A stretch of 64,000 bases of DNA from the NCBI GenBank assembly GCA_017643215.1, contig JAEPNV010000001.1:1-64000 (forward strand), read 5' to 3'. The position numbers and the translations under genes were made by a program. The first letter of the stretch is position 1, and each line of letters begins with the position of its first letter. The notes under the pieces were generated by a model. It was given only the letters and a program-made list of their open reading frames with translations, was not told the origin of the DNA and ran no database searches. This document shows, one piece after another, positions 55,951-64,000 of this stretch. The DNA comes from Roseibium sp. Its GTDB lineage: Bacteria > Pseudomonadota > Alphaproteobacteria > Rhizobiales > Stappiaceae.

Positions 55951-57051
55951 TTACCGGGCGAGCCAGGCCTGGAATTTGGCGTCGATGTCGTCGCGGTAAT
56001 CCGCCCACCACTCATAATTATAGAGGAAGGTGTTCTTGGCGTTGTTCGGATCCGTCGGCATGTGCGGCGCCATGTCGATGCCGAGTTCGGCATGCTGGCC
56101 GACCAGCGGCGCGGACGACTTGCGGGCCGGGCCATAGGAGATGAACTTCGCCTGGTCGGCGAGACGCTGGGTGTCGGTTGCAAACATCAGGTAGTCTTTG
56201 ACAGCGGCAACCCGCTCCTCGGGCAGGCCGGTTGGAATGATCCAGCCGTCAAGGTCGAACACCTGGGCATCCCACAGCATGGCGACCGGCTGCTTCTGCT
56301 CTTCGATGAGCGCAAACAGGCGGCCGTTGTAGGTGGAGCCGATCACGACTTCCCCATCGGCAAGAAGCTGCGGTGTTTCGGCGCCCGCGGACCACCAGAC
56401 GGTTTGGTCTTTAATGGTGTCGAGCTTGGCGAATGCCTGGGCCTGACCTTCTTCGGTCTCCAGAACGCTGTAAACGTCGTCCTTGGCGACGCCGTCACAC
56501 AGAAGCGCCCATTCCACGTTGTTGATCGGACGCTTTTCCAGCGAGCGCTTGCCCGGGAACGTTTCCAGATCGAACACGTCGCAAATATCGTCCGGCGTGT
56601 TGCCGCCCCAGTCGGCAACGTCCGTGCGGTAGCCGAACGTGGTCGAATAGACGATCTGCGGAATGAAGCATTCCGACACGATCAGATCGCCGAAATCTTC
56701 GGACGCCGGCGTGCCGTCAGGTGCTGCGGCAAGCACGGTGTCATGGTCGATTTCCATGGCCAGGCCCTCGTCGCACAGTCGAATGGCGTCGGATGCCACC
56801 ACGTCAACGAGATCCCAGGTCACATTGCCGGCTTCATTCATGGCGCGCAGCTTGGCAACGGCCTCTGCGGACGATTCATCGTTGATGATGTTCACGTCCG
56901 GATTCAGTTCCATATAGGGCTTGTGATAGGCGTTGTTCTGCGAGGCCGAATAGGCACCGCCCCATGACACGATGGTCATGTCCATTGCCGTGGCGGCCCC
57001 ACTGGCCATCGCCAAGGCGGTTCCGGCCAGAATGACAGTCCTGAGCTTCAT
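55951..57051 (-). CDS. ABC transporter substrate-binding protein, PotD-like
   Basis: The 366-residue periplasmic protein has a signal peptide (MKLRTVILAGTALAMASGAATA) and the extracellular-binding fold of polyamine/iron-type family 1: MTIVSWGGAYSASQNNAY, WDLVDVVASDAIRLC, VGQHAELGIDMAP. It would deliver the solute to the two permeases. Trp and acidic residues are plentiful (WWSAGAE, WWADYRDD), fitting a positively charged ligand, but which one cannot be told. The gene lies 76 bases behind the ATPase gene and 72 bases before the first permease gene. Confidence 0.9.
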   Translation of the reverse strand: MKLRTVILAGTALAMASGAATAMDMTIVSWGGAYSASQNNAYHKPYMELNPDVNIINDESSAEAVAKLRAMNEAGNVTWDLVDVVASDAIRLCDEGLAMEIDHDTVLAAAPDGTPASEDFGDLIVSECFIPQIVYSTTFGYRTDVADWGGNTPDDICDVFDLETFPGKRSLEKRPINNVEWALLCDGVAKDDVYSVLETEEGQAQAFAKLDTIKDQTVWWSAGAETPQLLADGEVVIGSTYNGRLFALIEEQKQPVAMLWDAQVFDLDGWIIPTGLPEERVAAVKDYLMFATDTQRLADQAKFISYGPARKSSAPLVGQHAELGIDMAPHMPTDPNNAKNTFLYNYEWWADYRDDIDAKFQAWLAR

Positions 57052-57127
57052 CTGTTAGCTCCCTCTTTTAGGTTTCACGGGGTCTGCCCCCCTTCTTGCC
57101 ACTGGCGCGCTTACGCGCCGGTGATTT

Positions 57128-58222
57128 CTAGGCAACCGGATCCAGCGCCTTGCAATCGTTGAGCGCCCAACCGATCGGGACATGATCGCCGACGGTAAGG
57201 TCGCGTCTCTGGCCCCGGTTGCGAACCTTGGCAATGAACTCGTCGTTTCCGGCCACAGTCATACGGACGCGAATGTGGTCGCCAAGATAAATCAGTTCCT
57301 CGATCCGGCCATCGACGACATTGTCCATTTCATCATGGGTGTCGAACTCAACGCGCTCGGGCCGCAACGATAATGTGGTCCGGTCGCCGACCGCCGACAC
57401 ATTGACCCGGTCGGCCTTCAGCTTTGTCCCGTCATGGAGTTCGACCAGGCAAGCTTCGCCGTTCACGTCGATGACCTTGCCGTCGAGCTTGTTGTTTTCG
57501 CCGATGAACTGCGCCACGAACGAGTTTTGCGGATCCTCGTAAAGGTCATCTGGTGTCGACAATTGCTGGATCACGCCATCGTTGAAGACGGCCACGCGGT
57601 CGGACATTGTCAGCGCTTCGGTCTGATCGTGGGTCACATAGACGACCGTGACGCCAAGGTTTTCGTGGATGTGTTTGATCTCGTACTGCATCTGCTCGCG
57701 CAACTGCTTGTCGAGCGCGCCGAGGGGCTCATCCATCAGCACCAGTTCAGGGTCGAACACCAATGCCCGCGCCACGGCGACACGTTGTTGCTGTCCGCCC
57801 GACAACTGTGCAGGCCGCCGATTGCCGAAGCTGCCGAGCTCCACCATGTCGAGGGCCCGTTGCACTTTCTCCTCCTGTTCCGCCTTGGCCATTTTTCGGA
57901 CCTGGAGCGGGAAGGCGAGATTCTCGGCCACGGACATGTGCGGGAACAGGGCGTAGTTCTGAAAAACCATGCCAATGCCGCGTTTGTGCGGCGGGACATT
58001 GTTGATCGGGCGGTCGTTGAGGAAGATTTCGCCGTGCGTCGCCGGCTCAAATCCGGCCAGCATCATGAGGCAGGTGGTTTTTCCTGATCCGGACGGTCCC
58101 AACATGGTCAGGAATTCGCCCGGCGGAATGTCGAGGTTCAGGTTTTTGACGACAAGACTCTCGCCGTCGTAGCTTTTTTGCACGCTTTCGTAACGGACAG
58201 CCGCACCGCGCGATATTGCCAT
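57128..58222 (-). CDS. ABC transporter ATP-binding protein, PotA-like
   Basis: The 364-residue ATPase has Walker A GPSGSGKTT, the Q loop in VFQNYALFPHMSV, signature LSGGQQQRVAVARAL, Walker B LVLMDEPLGALD and the switch His in YVTHDQTEALT. A C-terminal TOBE/OB-fold part from about 250 is typical of PotA. It drives the importer encoded by the next three genes on the same strand and is the first gene of that operon, so its promoter lies in the region shared with the divergent hydrolase gene. Confidence 0.94.
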   Translation of the reverse strand: MAISRGAAVRYESVQKSYDGESLVVKNLNLDIPPGEFLTMLGPSGSGKTTCLMMLAGFEPATHGEIFLNDRPINNVPPHKRGIGMVFQNYALFPHMSVAENLAFPLQVRKMAKAEQEEKVQRALDMVELGSFGNRRPAQLSGGQQQRVAVARALVFDPELVLMDEPLGALDKQLREQMQYEIKHIHENLGVTVVYVTHDQTEALTMSDRVAVFNDGVIQQLSTPDDLYEDPQNSFVAQFIGENNKLDGKVIDVNGEACLVELHDGTKLKADRVNVSAVGDRTTLSLRPERVEFDTHDEMDNVVDGRIEELIYLGDHIRVRMTVAGNDEFIAKVRNRGQRRDLTVGDHVPIGWALNDCKALDPVA

Positions 58223-58687
58223 GATCCCCTCGGCTTTGTGTCTTTTTTATTTAAAGCCCATGGAACATGAACAAGCACAAAGCCTGACTATCCACGTTCC
58301 CTTGGCAAAGTTGGCCTCAGCAAACCAAAAACTTGCTTGTATTGGAAGGGGGTCGCCGTAAAAAAATGCGCATTTTTTGATCAGAGGCGTCGCAATATTT
58401 TGCTGTGGCCACATAATCCGAAAATTTTATTCGCAAAGAAGGGTTCAGCGGCAATTTTAACTGCGCTTGATGGGTAATAATCGGTCCTGCCCCTGTGGGA
58501 TGGGGTTTCATGTTTTCGCATGTTTTCCGGGCGCAAACGGCCCAGGAACGGCATCGGCTGCTCTCCACGCGTCAGTTTTGCGAGTTTCGACATGGGTTTG
58601 GCTGATTGTCAAATGGCAAAAACCGCTTGTGCCTGTTGCAAGCAAAAGGAATCCTGTCGCGGCAAGGGGAGATCGTTGGGGGCATCA
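58223..58687. promoter_or_regulatory. Divergent control region with an 18-bp perfect palindrome
   Basis: This 465-base AT-rich gap lies between the minus-strand ABC operon and the plus-strand hydrolase gene. A6-TGCGCA-T6 at 58361-58378 is a perfect palindrome, fitting an operator for a dimeric regulator that may serve both sides. It could also act as a bidirectional terminator, but its stem is mostly A-T. No gene in the gap is supported. Confidence 0.5.
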
Positions 58688-59872
58688 ATGGCCGCAAAAA
58701 GGCAGCCGTTTAGCGCGGACGAGTTTCAGCGCCGATTGAAACTGGTCCGCCGCCAGATGGACGTGAAGGGGATCGATGTCCTGTTTGTCGAGGATCCGTC
58801 CAACATGGCGTGGATCAGCGGCTACGACGGCTGGTCGTTCTATGTGCACCAGGGCCTCGTCATTCCAGCGGACGCAGATCCGATCTGGTGGGGGCGGCAG
58901 CAGGACGCCGCCGGCGCCCGGCGCACAGTCTGGCTGCCAGACGACCGGATCAGGCCCTATGGCGAGCACTACATTCAAACGGTCGAGCGTCATCCGATGC
59001 AGGACCTGGCCCACCTGCTTGAGGACATGGGATATGCCGGTAAGCGGATCGGCGTGGAACTGGAGAATTATTACTTTACCGCAAAGGCATATTTGACGCT
59101 GCAGGAAGAGCTGCCGAACGCAACGTTTGAAGATGCGACAGGGCTAGTGAACTGGCAGCGCGCGGTCAAATCGGACGCGGAACTGTCCCTGATGCGCAAG
59201 GCCGCGCGGATCACCGACAAGGTCATGCGTGGCGTTTTTGAACGTGCCGTGCCCGGTCTTCGCAAGACCGATCTGGTCGCGGAAATCTATGCCGACGCGA
59301 TCCGGGGCGTCGGCGACGCATGGGGCGACTATCCGGCCATCGTTCCGCTGCTGCCAAGCGGCGGCGATGCCTCCGCGCCGCATCTGACCTGGGACGGCCG
59401 GTGCCTGGAAAAGGGCGAAGCGACATTTTTTGAAGTGTCCGGCTGTGTCCGGCGCTATCACGCGCCGTTGTGCCGCACGGTATTTCTGGGCGCGCCGCCC
59501 AAGCATTTTCTAGAAGCGGAAAAAGCGCTTCTGGAGGGTTTGGAAGCCGGATTGGATGCGGGCCGGGCCGGCAACACGGCGAGCGATATTTTCCGGGCCT
59601 TGGTGAAATCGCTGAACAAGGCCGGGATCGGGCGCACAGCGCGGTGCGGATACCCGGTCGGTTTATCCTATCCGCCGGATTGGGGCGAAAGAACCATTTC
59701 CCTTCGCGCCGATGACACCACGGTCTTAAAGCCGGGCATGACGTTTCATTTCATGCCCGGTTTGTGGATGGACGATTGGGGCCTGGAAATCACCGAGACG
59801 ATCTTGATCAAAGACGCCGGACCAGCGGAATGTTTGTGTGATGTGCCGCGGGATATCTTGATCAAGCCGTGA
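58688..59872 (+). CDS. Ectoine-hydrolase-like M24 family protein (DoeA/EutD type)
   Basis: The 394-residue protein has the pita-bread M24 fold with an N-terminal creatinase-like domain (EDPSNMAWISGYDGWSF) and C-terminal segments IVPLLPSGGDASAPHL, RRYHAPLCRTVFLG, YPVGLSYPPDWGERT and FHFMPGLWMDDWGLEITET. These agree well with known ectoine hydrolase (DoeA), which opens the ring of ectoine; residues matching canonical metal ligands are mostly changed. doeB, the usual deacetylase partner, is absent here. The ATG at 58688 follows GGGGG and begins at the family start. Together with the creatinase and ABC genes on the other side it points to use of compatible or nitrogen-rich solutes. Confidence 0.82.
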   Translation: MAAKRQPFSADEFQRRLKLVRRQMDVKGIDVLFVEDPSNMAWISGYDGWSFYVHQGLVIPADADPIWWGRQQDAAGARRTVWLPDDRIRPYGEHYIQTVERHPMQDLAHLLEDMGYAGKRIGVELENYYFTAKAYLTLQEELPNATFEDATGLVNWQRAVKSDAELSLMRKAARITDKVMRGVFERAVPGLRKTDLVAEIYADAIRGVGDAWGDYPAIVPLLPSGGDASAPHLTWDGRCLEKGEATFFEVSGCVRRYHAPLCRTVFLGAPPKHFLEAEKALLEGLEAGLDAGRAGNTASDIFRALVKSLNKAGIGRTARCGYPVGLSYPPDWGERTISLRADDTTVLKPGMTFHFMPGLWMDDWGLEITETILIKDAGPAECLCDVPRDILIKP

Positions 59873-59955
59873 CAGTGGTGAAATGAGTTTTTGCCTGCAC
59901 CTGCTTCTCCAGGATCCCGCCGGTCGATCGGGGATCAGCAGGAATACGCATCCGC

Positions 59956-59986
59956 TTGACCTTCCAGTGACGGGAAGGTTTAAAAC
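59956..59986 (+). promoter_or_regulatory. CueR-type copper-responsive promoter
   Basis: The -35 TTGACC (59956-59961) and -10 TAAAAC (59981-59986) are 19 bp apart, the long spacer of MerR-family promoters. Between them lies a dyad ACCTTCC-N7-GGAAGGT (59959-59979), the known CueR/MerR copper operator pattern. It should start the copper ATPase transcript about 25 bases before the GTG start, activated by the CueR encoded two genes on. Confidence 0.85.
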
Positions 59987-60019
59987 AAAAATCAGGCAAA
60001 TCAGAGAAGGAACGCGGAC

Positions 60020-62443
60020 GTGTCGGACAAGGCGGCGGAACTCGATCCAGGCTTGGCTGCAAATGGCGCCCCAATCGGCACCGGCGCAAACGCGGCGGCT
60101 TGCTGCGATGGGCACTTGGAGCCGCGCGATCGGACGGATCCCACGGCTGCGACCGACCCCGTTTGCGGCATGTCGGTGAAGCTGGACGCGGGCAAGCCGA
60201 AGCTGACCTACAAGGGCACCGACTATCATTTCTGCAATCCCAAGTGCCACGATCGGTTTGAGGCCGACCCTTATTTTTACCTGTCGGGCAACCACGAGCG
60301 GATGAAGGCGGCACGGGCGGATGCCGCCGCCGATGCGCTGTTCACGTGTCCGATGGATCCGGAAATCGTTCAGGAGGGACCGGGAACCTGTCCGATCTGC
60401 GGCATGGCGCTGGAGCCCATGAGTGGTATCTCGGATGAACCGAACCACGAACTCATTGATTTCACCCGGCGGCTGTGGGTCAGCGTCGCCGCGGCCGTGC
60501 CGTTGGTGATCCTGACCATGGGCCCGATGGTCGGACTGCCGGTTCGGTCATTTCTCGGCGAAGGGATTGCCCTTTATCTTGAGTTGCTCCTGGCAACGCC
60601 CGTTGTGGCGTGGGCGGCGAAGCCGTTTTTCGAGCGTGGCTGGATGTCGTTGAAGACCCGGCACTTCAACATGTGGACCCTGATCATGCTCGGTGTCGGG
60701 GCCGCGTACCTCTATTCCGTGATCGCTGTTCTCTTGCCCGGACTGTTCCCGGCCGAGCTGAAAGGCCAATCGGGGCATATGCCGGTCTATTTCGAGGCCG
60801 CGGTCGTGATTATCGCCCTGGTGTTTGTCGGTCAGGTACTGGAACTCAAGGCGCGGGAGAAAACCGGTGACGCTATACGGGCGCTGATCGATCTCTCGCC
60901 CAAGACTGCTCGCCGTGTGACCCCGGATGGCGATGAGTACGACGCGCCGCTGGACAACATCATGCCCGCTGACCTGTTGCGCGTGCGCCCGGGCGACAAG
61001 ATCCCCGTGGATGGCACCGTGACAGAAGGCGCGTCCGCGGTGGATGAAAGCATGCTGACCGGTGAGCCGATGCCGGTCGAAAAATCGCCGGGCGATAGTG
61101 TGACCGGCGGCACCCTGAACCGGTCTGGCAGCTTGGTCATGAAGGCGACGCACGTGGGGGCCGAGACGATGCTGGCCAAGATCGTCGAAATGGTGGCCGC
61201 CGCGCAACGAACCCGCGCGCCGATCCAGGGGCTCGCCGACAAGGTCGCTCAGTATTTCGTGCCGACCGTCGTGGCTGTGGCGCTGATTGCATTCGTGACC
61301 TGGCTCGCGGTCGGACCTGAGCCGGCCCTGGTCTATGCGGTCGTTGCGTCGGTTTCCGTTCTGATCATCGCCTGTCCATGCGCCTTGGGGCTGGCAACGC
61401 CCATGTCGATCATGACGGCAACGGGCCGAGGCGCGCAGGCGGGCGTGCTGGTGAAAAACGCCGAAGCGCTGGAACGGTTGGCGAAGGTCGACACCGTCAT
61501 CGTCGACAAGACCGGAACTTTGACCGAAGGCCGTCCGGATGTGAGCGACGTGATTGCCTTGGGTGCCTGGGCGGAGGCGGACGTGCTTTCCATGGCCGCG
61601 AGCCTTGAACGGGGATCTGAGCATCCGCTTGCTGAAGCCATTGTCCGTGCGGGGGAGAGCGACGGGCTCGTTGCCGCCACTGCGGAGGATTTTCAGGCCC
61701 ATGTCGGCCTGGGCGTGTCGGGACGCGTTGGGGACCGCCAGCTTGTCCTTGGCAACGCCGCGCTGATGGCCGATCGCGGTATCGACGTCTCGCCCGCGCT
61801 TGGAGACGTCGACCGGCTTCAGGACGCAGGCAAAACGGTCATGTTCGCCGCCATTGATGGCAGCCTGGCGGGTCTCCTGGCGGTTCAGGATCCGGTCAAG
61901 GCAACGGCGCGGTCAGCGATCGCCGATCTGCATGAAGCCGGTCTTCAGATCATTATGGCAACGGGTGACACGGAGCGCACCGCCAAGGCGGTTGCCGCGG
62001 ACCTTGGCATCGACGCCGTCGTTGCCGGTGCGTTGCCGGCCGACAAACAGGATCTTGTCGCGCGTCTGCAATCCGAAGGACGGCAGGTGGCCATGGCGGG
62101 CGATGGCGTCAACGATGCGCCGGCGCTTGCCAAGGCCGATGTGGGCATCGCAATGGGCACCGGCTCCGACGTGGCGCTGGAGAGCGCGGGTCTCACGCTG
62201 CTCGCGGGTGATTTGACCGGATTGGTCAGGGCGCGGAAGCTGGCGCGGGCGACGATGAAAAACATCAAGCAGAACCTGTTTTTTGCCTTCGTCTACAATT
62301 CCGCCGGAGTGCCGGTCGCTGCCGGTGTGCTCTATCCGGTTTTCGGTGCACTCTTGTCCCCGATGTTCGCGGCCGCGGCGATGAGCCTGTCGTCGGTTTC
62401 GGTTATTTCCAACGCCTTGCGGCTCCGCCAACTCAAGCTATAG
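60020..62443 (+). CDS. copA: Copper-exporting P-type ATPase with N-terminal YHS and HMBD domains
   Basis: The 807-residue P1B-type ATPase has a YHS-type domain ([11 protein letters not shown] ... HFCNPKC, about 45-90), then a second metal-binding motif ([22 protein letters not shown] at 108-129, split), eight membrane helices, the ion-pathway motif [18 protein letters not shown] for phosphorylation, and [10 protein letters not shown]. It moves Cu(I) out of the cytoplasm. It starts at a GTG behind GAAGGA, under the CueR-type promoter. The classical ferredoxin-like CXXC domain is absent; the YHS/HMBD pair replaces it. Confidence 0.93.
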   Translation: MSDKAAELDPGLAANGAPIGTGANAAACCDGHLEPRDRTDPTAATDPVCGMSVKLDAGKPKLTYKGTDYHFCNPKCHDRFEADPYFYLSGNHERMKAARADAAADALFTCPMDPEIVQEGPGTCPICGMALEPMSGISDEPNHELIDFTRRLWVSVAAAVPLVILTMGPMVGLPVRSFLGEGIALYLELLLATPVVAWAAKPFFERGWMSLKTRHFNMWTLIMLGVGAAYLYSVIAVLLPGLFPAELKGQSGHMPVYFEAAVVIIALVFVGQVLELKAREKTGDAIRALIDLSPKTARRVTPDGDEYDAPLDNIMPADLLRVRPGDKIPVDGTVTEGASAVDESMLTGEPMPVEKSPGDSVTGGTLNRSGSLVMKATHVGAETMLAKIVEMVAAAQRTRAPIQGLADKVAQYFVPTVVAVALIAFVTWLAVGPEPALVYAVVASVSVLIIACPCALGLATPMSIMTATGRGAQAGVLVKNAEALERLAKVDTVIVDKTGTLTEGRPDVSDVIALGAWAEADVLSMAASLERGSEHPLAEAIVRAGESDGLVAATAEDFQAHVGLGVSGRVGDRQLVLGNAALMADRGIDVSPALGDVDRLQDAGKTVMFAAIDGSLAGLLAVQDPVKATARSAIADLHEAGLQIIMATGDTERTAKAVAADLGIDAVVAGALPADKQDLVARLQSEGRQVAMAGDGVNDAPALAKADVGIAMGTGSDVALESAGLTLLAGDLTGLVRARKLARATMKNIKQNLFFAFVYNSAGVPVAAGVLYPVFGALLSPMFAAAAMSLSSVSVISNALRLRQLKL

Positions 62444-62453
62444 GGCTGGTTAG

Positions 62454-62843
62454 ATGAATATCAGTTCGGCATCACAGCAATCGGGTTTGCCCCTGAAAAC
62501 CATCCGCTACTACGAAGACATCAGCCTGGTCCGGCCTGCGCGGGCGGCGAACGGCTATCGCGATTACTCCCATGCCGACGTCCATTTGCTGAAATTTGTT
62601 CAGCGGGCCCGCAGCCTCGGTTTCAGCATCGACGAGTGCCGGCTCCTGCTGTCGCTCTATCAGGATGAAAACCGGGCCAGCGCCGAAGTTAAAGCCCTCG
62701 CGCTGGCCAAGATCGAGGAAATCGACAGCAAAATCGCCGATCTCAAGTCGCTGCGGGCAACGCTGTCGACGCTGGCCGCGCATTGCCACGGCGACAACCG
62801 CCCGGACTGTCCGATCATTGACGATCTCGCGGGCCGGTCATGA
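62454..62843 (+). CDS. cueR: Copper-responsive MerR-family regulator CueR
   Basis: The 129-residue activator has the MerR winged helix-turn-helix (SASQQSGLPLKTIRYYEDI, YRDYSHADVHLLKFVQRAR) and a C-terminal Cu(I) loop with Cys111 and Cys119 (CHGDNRPDC), the same 7-residue spacing as in E. coli CueR. It starts 10 bases past the ATPase gene, so it is cotranscribed with its target and can autoregulate through the operator at 59959. It overlaps the cytochrome gene by 4 bases. Confidence 0.92.
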   Translation: MNISSASQQSGLPLKTIRYYEDISLVRPARAANGYRDYSHADVHLLKFVQRARSLGFSIDECRLLLSLYQDENRASAEVKALALAKIEEIDSKIADLKSLRATLSTLAAHCHGDNRPDCPIIDDLAGRS

Positions 62844-63265
62844 AGAAGACCGTCGGCGCGGTCGTGGCCGTTCTTTTGCTGGTGGCCGCCGCCGGGTGGT
62901 GGCAGGGCCGACAAGAGGACAACAGGCCTCGCCAAACAACCCAAGCAGCGCCAATGGTTGCGGTCGCGGTTCCGGAGCTCACCGGTTTGGCCCGCCAGGG
63001 CGCGGACGTGTTTGAAGGCAATTGCGCCGGGTGCCACGGCGCCAATGGTGCGGGCAACGAGGGATATGGCCCGCCACTGGTCCATCCGATCTACCGGCCG
63101 AACCATCACGCGGACGGCTCGTTTTTCGTGGCAGTGCAAAACGGTGTTCGGGCCCATCATTGGACATTCGGCGATATGCCGCCGGTAGCCGGTCTGAGCC
63201 AGAGCGATGTCTCAAAAATCGTCACCTACATCCGTGAGTTGCAACGCCGGAACGGCGTGTTTTAG
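62840..63265 (+). CDS. Small cytochrome c in the copper operon
   Basis: The 141-residue protein has an N-terminal signal or anchor (VGAVVAVLLLVAAAGWW) and a single class I haem site, CAGCH, at about residues 61-65, with M-containing GDMPPVAGLS later as candidate sixth ligand. It would accept or donate electrons in the periplasm, perhaps for the multicopper oxidase encoded further on. The ATG overlaps the cueR stop (ATGA). Confidence 0.87.
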   Translation: MKKTVGAVVAVLLLVAAAGWWQGRQEDNRPRQTTQAAPMVAVAVPELTGLARQGADVFEGNCAGCHGANGAGNEGYGPPLVHPIYRPNHHADGSFFVAVQNGVRAHHWTFGDMPPVAGLSQSDVSKIVTYIRELQRRNGVF

Positions 63266-63276
63266 GGAGCTTGTTC

Positions 63277-63741
63277 ATGACTTTAAGACCCAAGGCGTTC
63301 GCTTTGGTTTTGGCCATTGGAATTGCCGGCGTGACAACGGCCGTCCTCGCGCACCAAGGCGCGACCGGTGTGGTCAAGGAACGCATGGACGGAATGGGCA
63401 TGCTTCAAGAGGCCGTCAAGCAAGTCGGTCAGATGCTGCGCGGCAATGGCGCCATCGACCCGGAAACGACACGAAGGGCCGGTCAAGCCCTTCAAGCGCA
63501 TGCCGGTTCTCAGATGACGGACTTGTTTCCAGAAGGCAGTTTGATGCCACCGTCGGAGGCCCTGGACGTGATTTGGACGGACTGGGCGGAATTTGAGCGG
63601 CTGGCCGCTGAGCTCGACCGGGCGGCGCAGGGGCTTAGCAGCGCCGCAGCGTCGAACCGTGCCGGCGTGCAAGCCGCTTTTGCCGACGTGGCGTCCACTT
63701 GTAAGGCCTGCCATGAAAAGTTCCGTGAGAAGAAGGACTAA
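63277..63741 (+). CDS. Cytochrome c' (class II cytochrome c)
   Basis: The 154-residue protein has a signal peptide (LVLAIGIAGVTTAVLA, cleavage before HQGAT) and a four-helix-bundle-like mature part with the haem motif CKACH near the C-terminus (about 143-147), the hallmark of class II cytochromes. Members bind NO or relay electrons. The ATG at 63277 follows TTTTAGGGAG; the in-frame TTG 6 bases before it is a weaker start. It lies 11 bases behind the other cytochrome gene. Confidence 0.88.
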   Translation: MTLRPKAFALVLAIGIAGVTTAVLAHQGATGVVKERMDGMGMLQEAVKQVGQMLRGNGAIDPETTRRAGQALQAHAGSQMTDLFPEGSLMPPSEALDVIWTDWAEFERLAAELDRAAQGLSSAAASNRAGVQAAFADVASTCKACHEKFREKKD

Positions 63742-63744
63742 ACC

Positions 63745-64000
63745 ATGCTGCGTGCGCGCCGATTGTCCCAACCCGCCGATTTGAGCAGGCTGTCCCGCCG
63801 GGCGGTCTTGCGCGGTGGGGCCGCAGCCCTGTCGGCGGGCTTGGCCGGCATAGCGCTGCCCAGACCTGTGCGCGCGGAAGGCGGTGTCCTGACATTGACG
63901 GCCGAACCATTTCAACACGGGCTCTATCCTGAAAGCGGCGCGCTGTCGGACCTATGGGGCTTTAACGGCCAGGTGCCGGGACCGGAAATCAGGGTTGGTC
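63745..64000 (+). CDS. Multicopper oxidase, 5' part only
   Basis: The 85 residues seen start with a twin-arginine signal (LSRRAVLRGGAAALS) and a first cupredoxin strand with LWGFNGQVPGPEIRVG, the typical start of copper oxidases such as CueO or CopA-type proteins. The gene is cut by the window end. It starts 3 bases past the cytochrome c' stop, so it is the fifth gene of the copper operon. It would oxidise Cu(I) or other substrates in the periplasm. Confidence 0.85.
   Translation, partial: MLRARRLSQPADLSRLSRRAVLRGGAAALSAGLAGIALPRPVRAEGGVLTLTAEPFQHGLYPESGALSDLWGFNGQVPGPEIRVG

Overview
The window looks like the chromosome of an alphaproteobacterium, most likely of the Hyphomicrobiales (Rhizobiales). 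Evidence: overall high GC, the gene order rplU-rpmA-GNAT-obgE-proB-proA-nadD-rsfS-rlmH-envC-ctpA-polysaccharide deacetylase-rppH, an L21 protein with a C-terminal helix-hairpin-helix extension, and DUF1127 and WYL-type regulators. The genus cannot be fixed from the sequence. A salty or marine life style is only hinted at, by an ectoine-hydrolase-like gene.

Layout. 1-1840: an AT-rich stretch with a single ATPase-TOPRIM gene that resembles fused PARIS/OLD-type antiphage proteins, ending at the 3' end of a tRNA-Ser(CGA). 1935-15209: a conserved housekeeping block for ribosome function (rplU, rpmA, obgE, rsfS, rlmH), proline synthesis (proB, proA), NAD synthesis (nadD) and envelope turnover (envC, ctpA, divergent polysaccharide deacetylase), ending with rppH; three coupled GNAT acetyltransferases sit inside it. 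15256-22725: SDR, acyl-CoA dehydrogenase, LysR regulator and a two-gene NAD-dependent formate dehydrogenase with the NuoE- and NuoF-like parts fused. 22796-30347: a large exported protein of unknown family, queG, a GST, uppP, a WYL regulator, a DUF1127 protein and an NDUFA9-like epimerase. 30509-30595: tRNA-Leu(CAG) with a clear promoter and terminator.

30895-36014 (minus strand): hoxF-U-Y-H-W, a soluble NAD-coupled [NiFe]-hydrogenase (group 3d type) with its maturation protease. Divergent from it, 36473-44837 is an unusual central-carbon operon: acetate-CoA ligase, a fused E1-alpha/beta 2-oxoacid dehydrogenase, its E2, a free-standing acyl carrier protein, a small cytochrome c and a PEP synthase. 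All coding junctions except those around the E1-E2 boundary and the gap before the cytochrome overlap by 4 bases. With formate dehydrogenase and hydrogenase nearby, the region suggests use of formate or H2 as electron source together with C2/C3 metabolism.

45276-49925: an RND efflux pair whose adaptor gene ends inside the terminal repeat of a degenerate 270-bp insertion sequence. 50357-58222 (minus strand): a spermidine/putrescine-type ABC transporter, creatinase, a D-2-hydroxyacid dehydrogenase and a decayed KDG-kinase pseudogene; divergent is an ectoine-hydrolase-like M24 gene with an 18-bp perfect palindrome in between. 59956-64000: a copper-detoxification operon (CueR-type promoter with 19-bp spacer, copper P-type ATPase, CueR, cytochrome c, cytochrome c', multicopper oxidase cut by the window end).

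No CRISPR array, rRNA or replication origin was seen. The most unusual items are the acs-E1-E2-ACP-cytochrome-PEP synthase operon, the frameshifted ATPase-TOPRIM gene at the tRNA-Ser boundary, and the IS remnant that supplies the adaptor protein's C-terminus.
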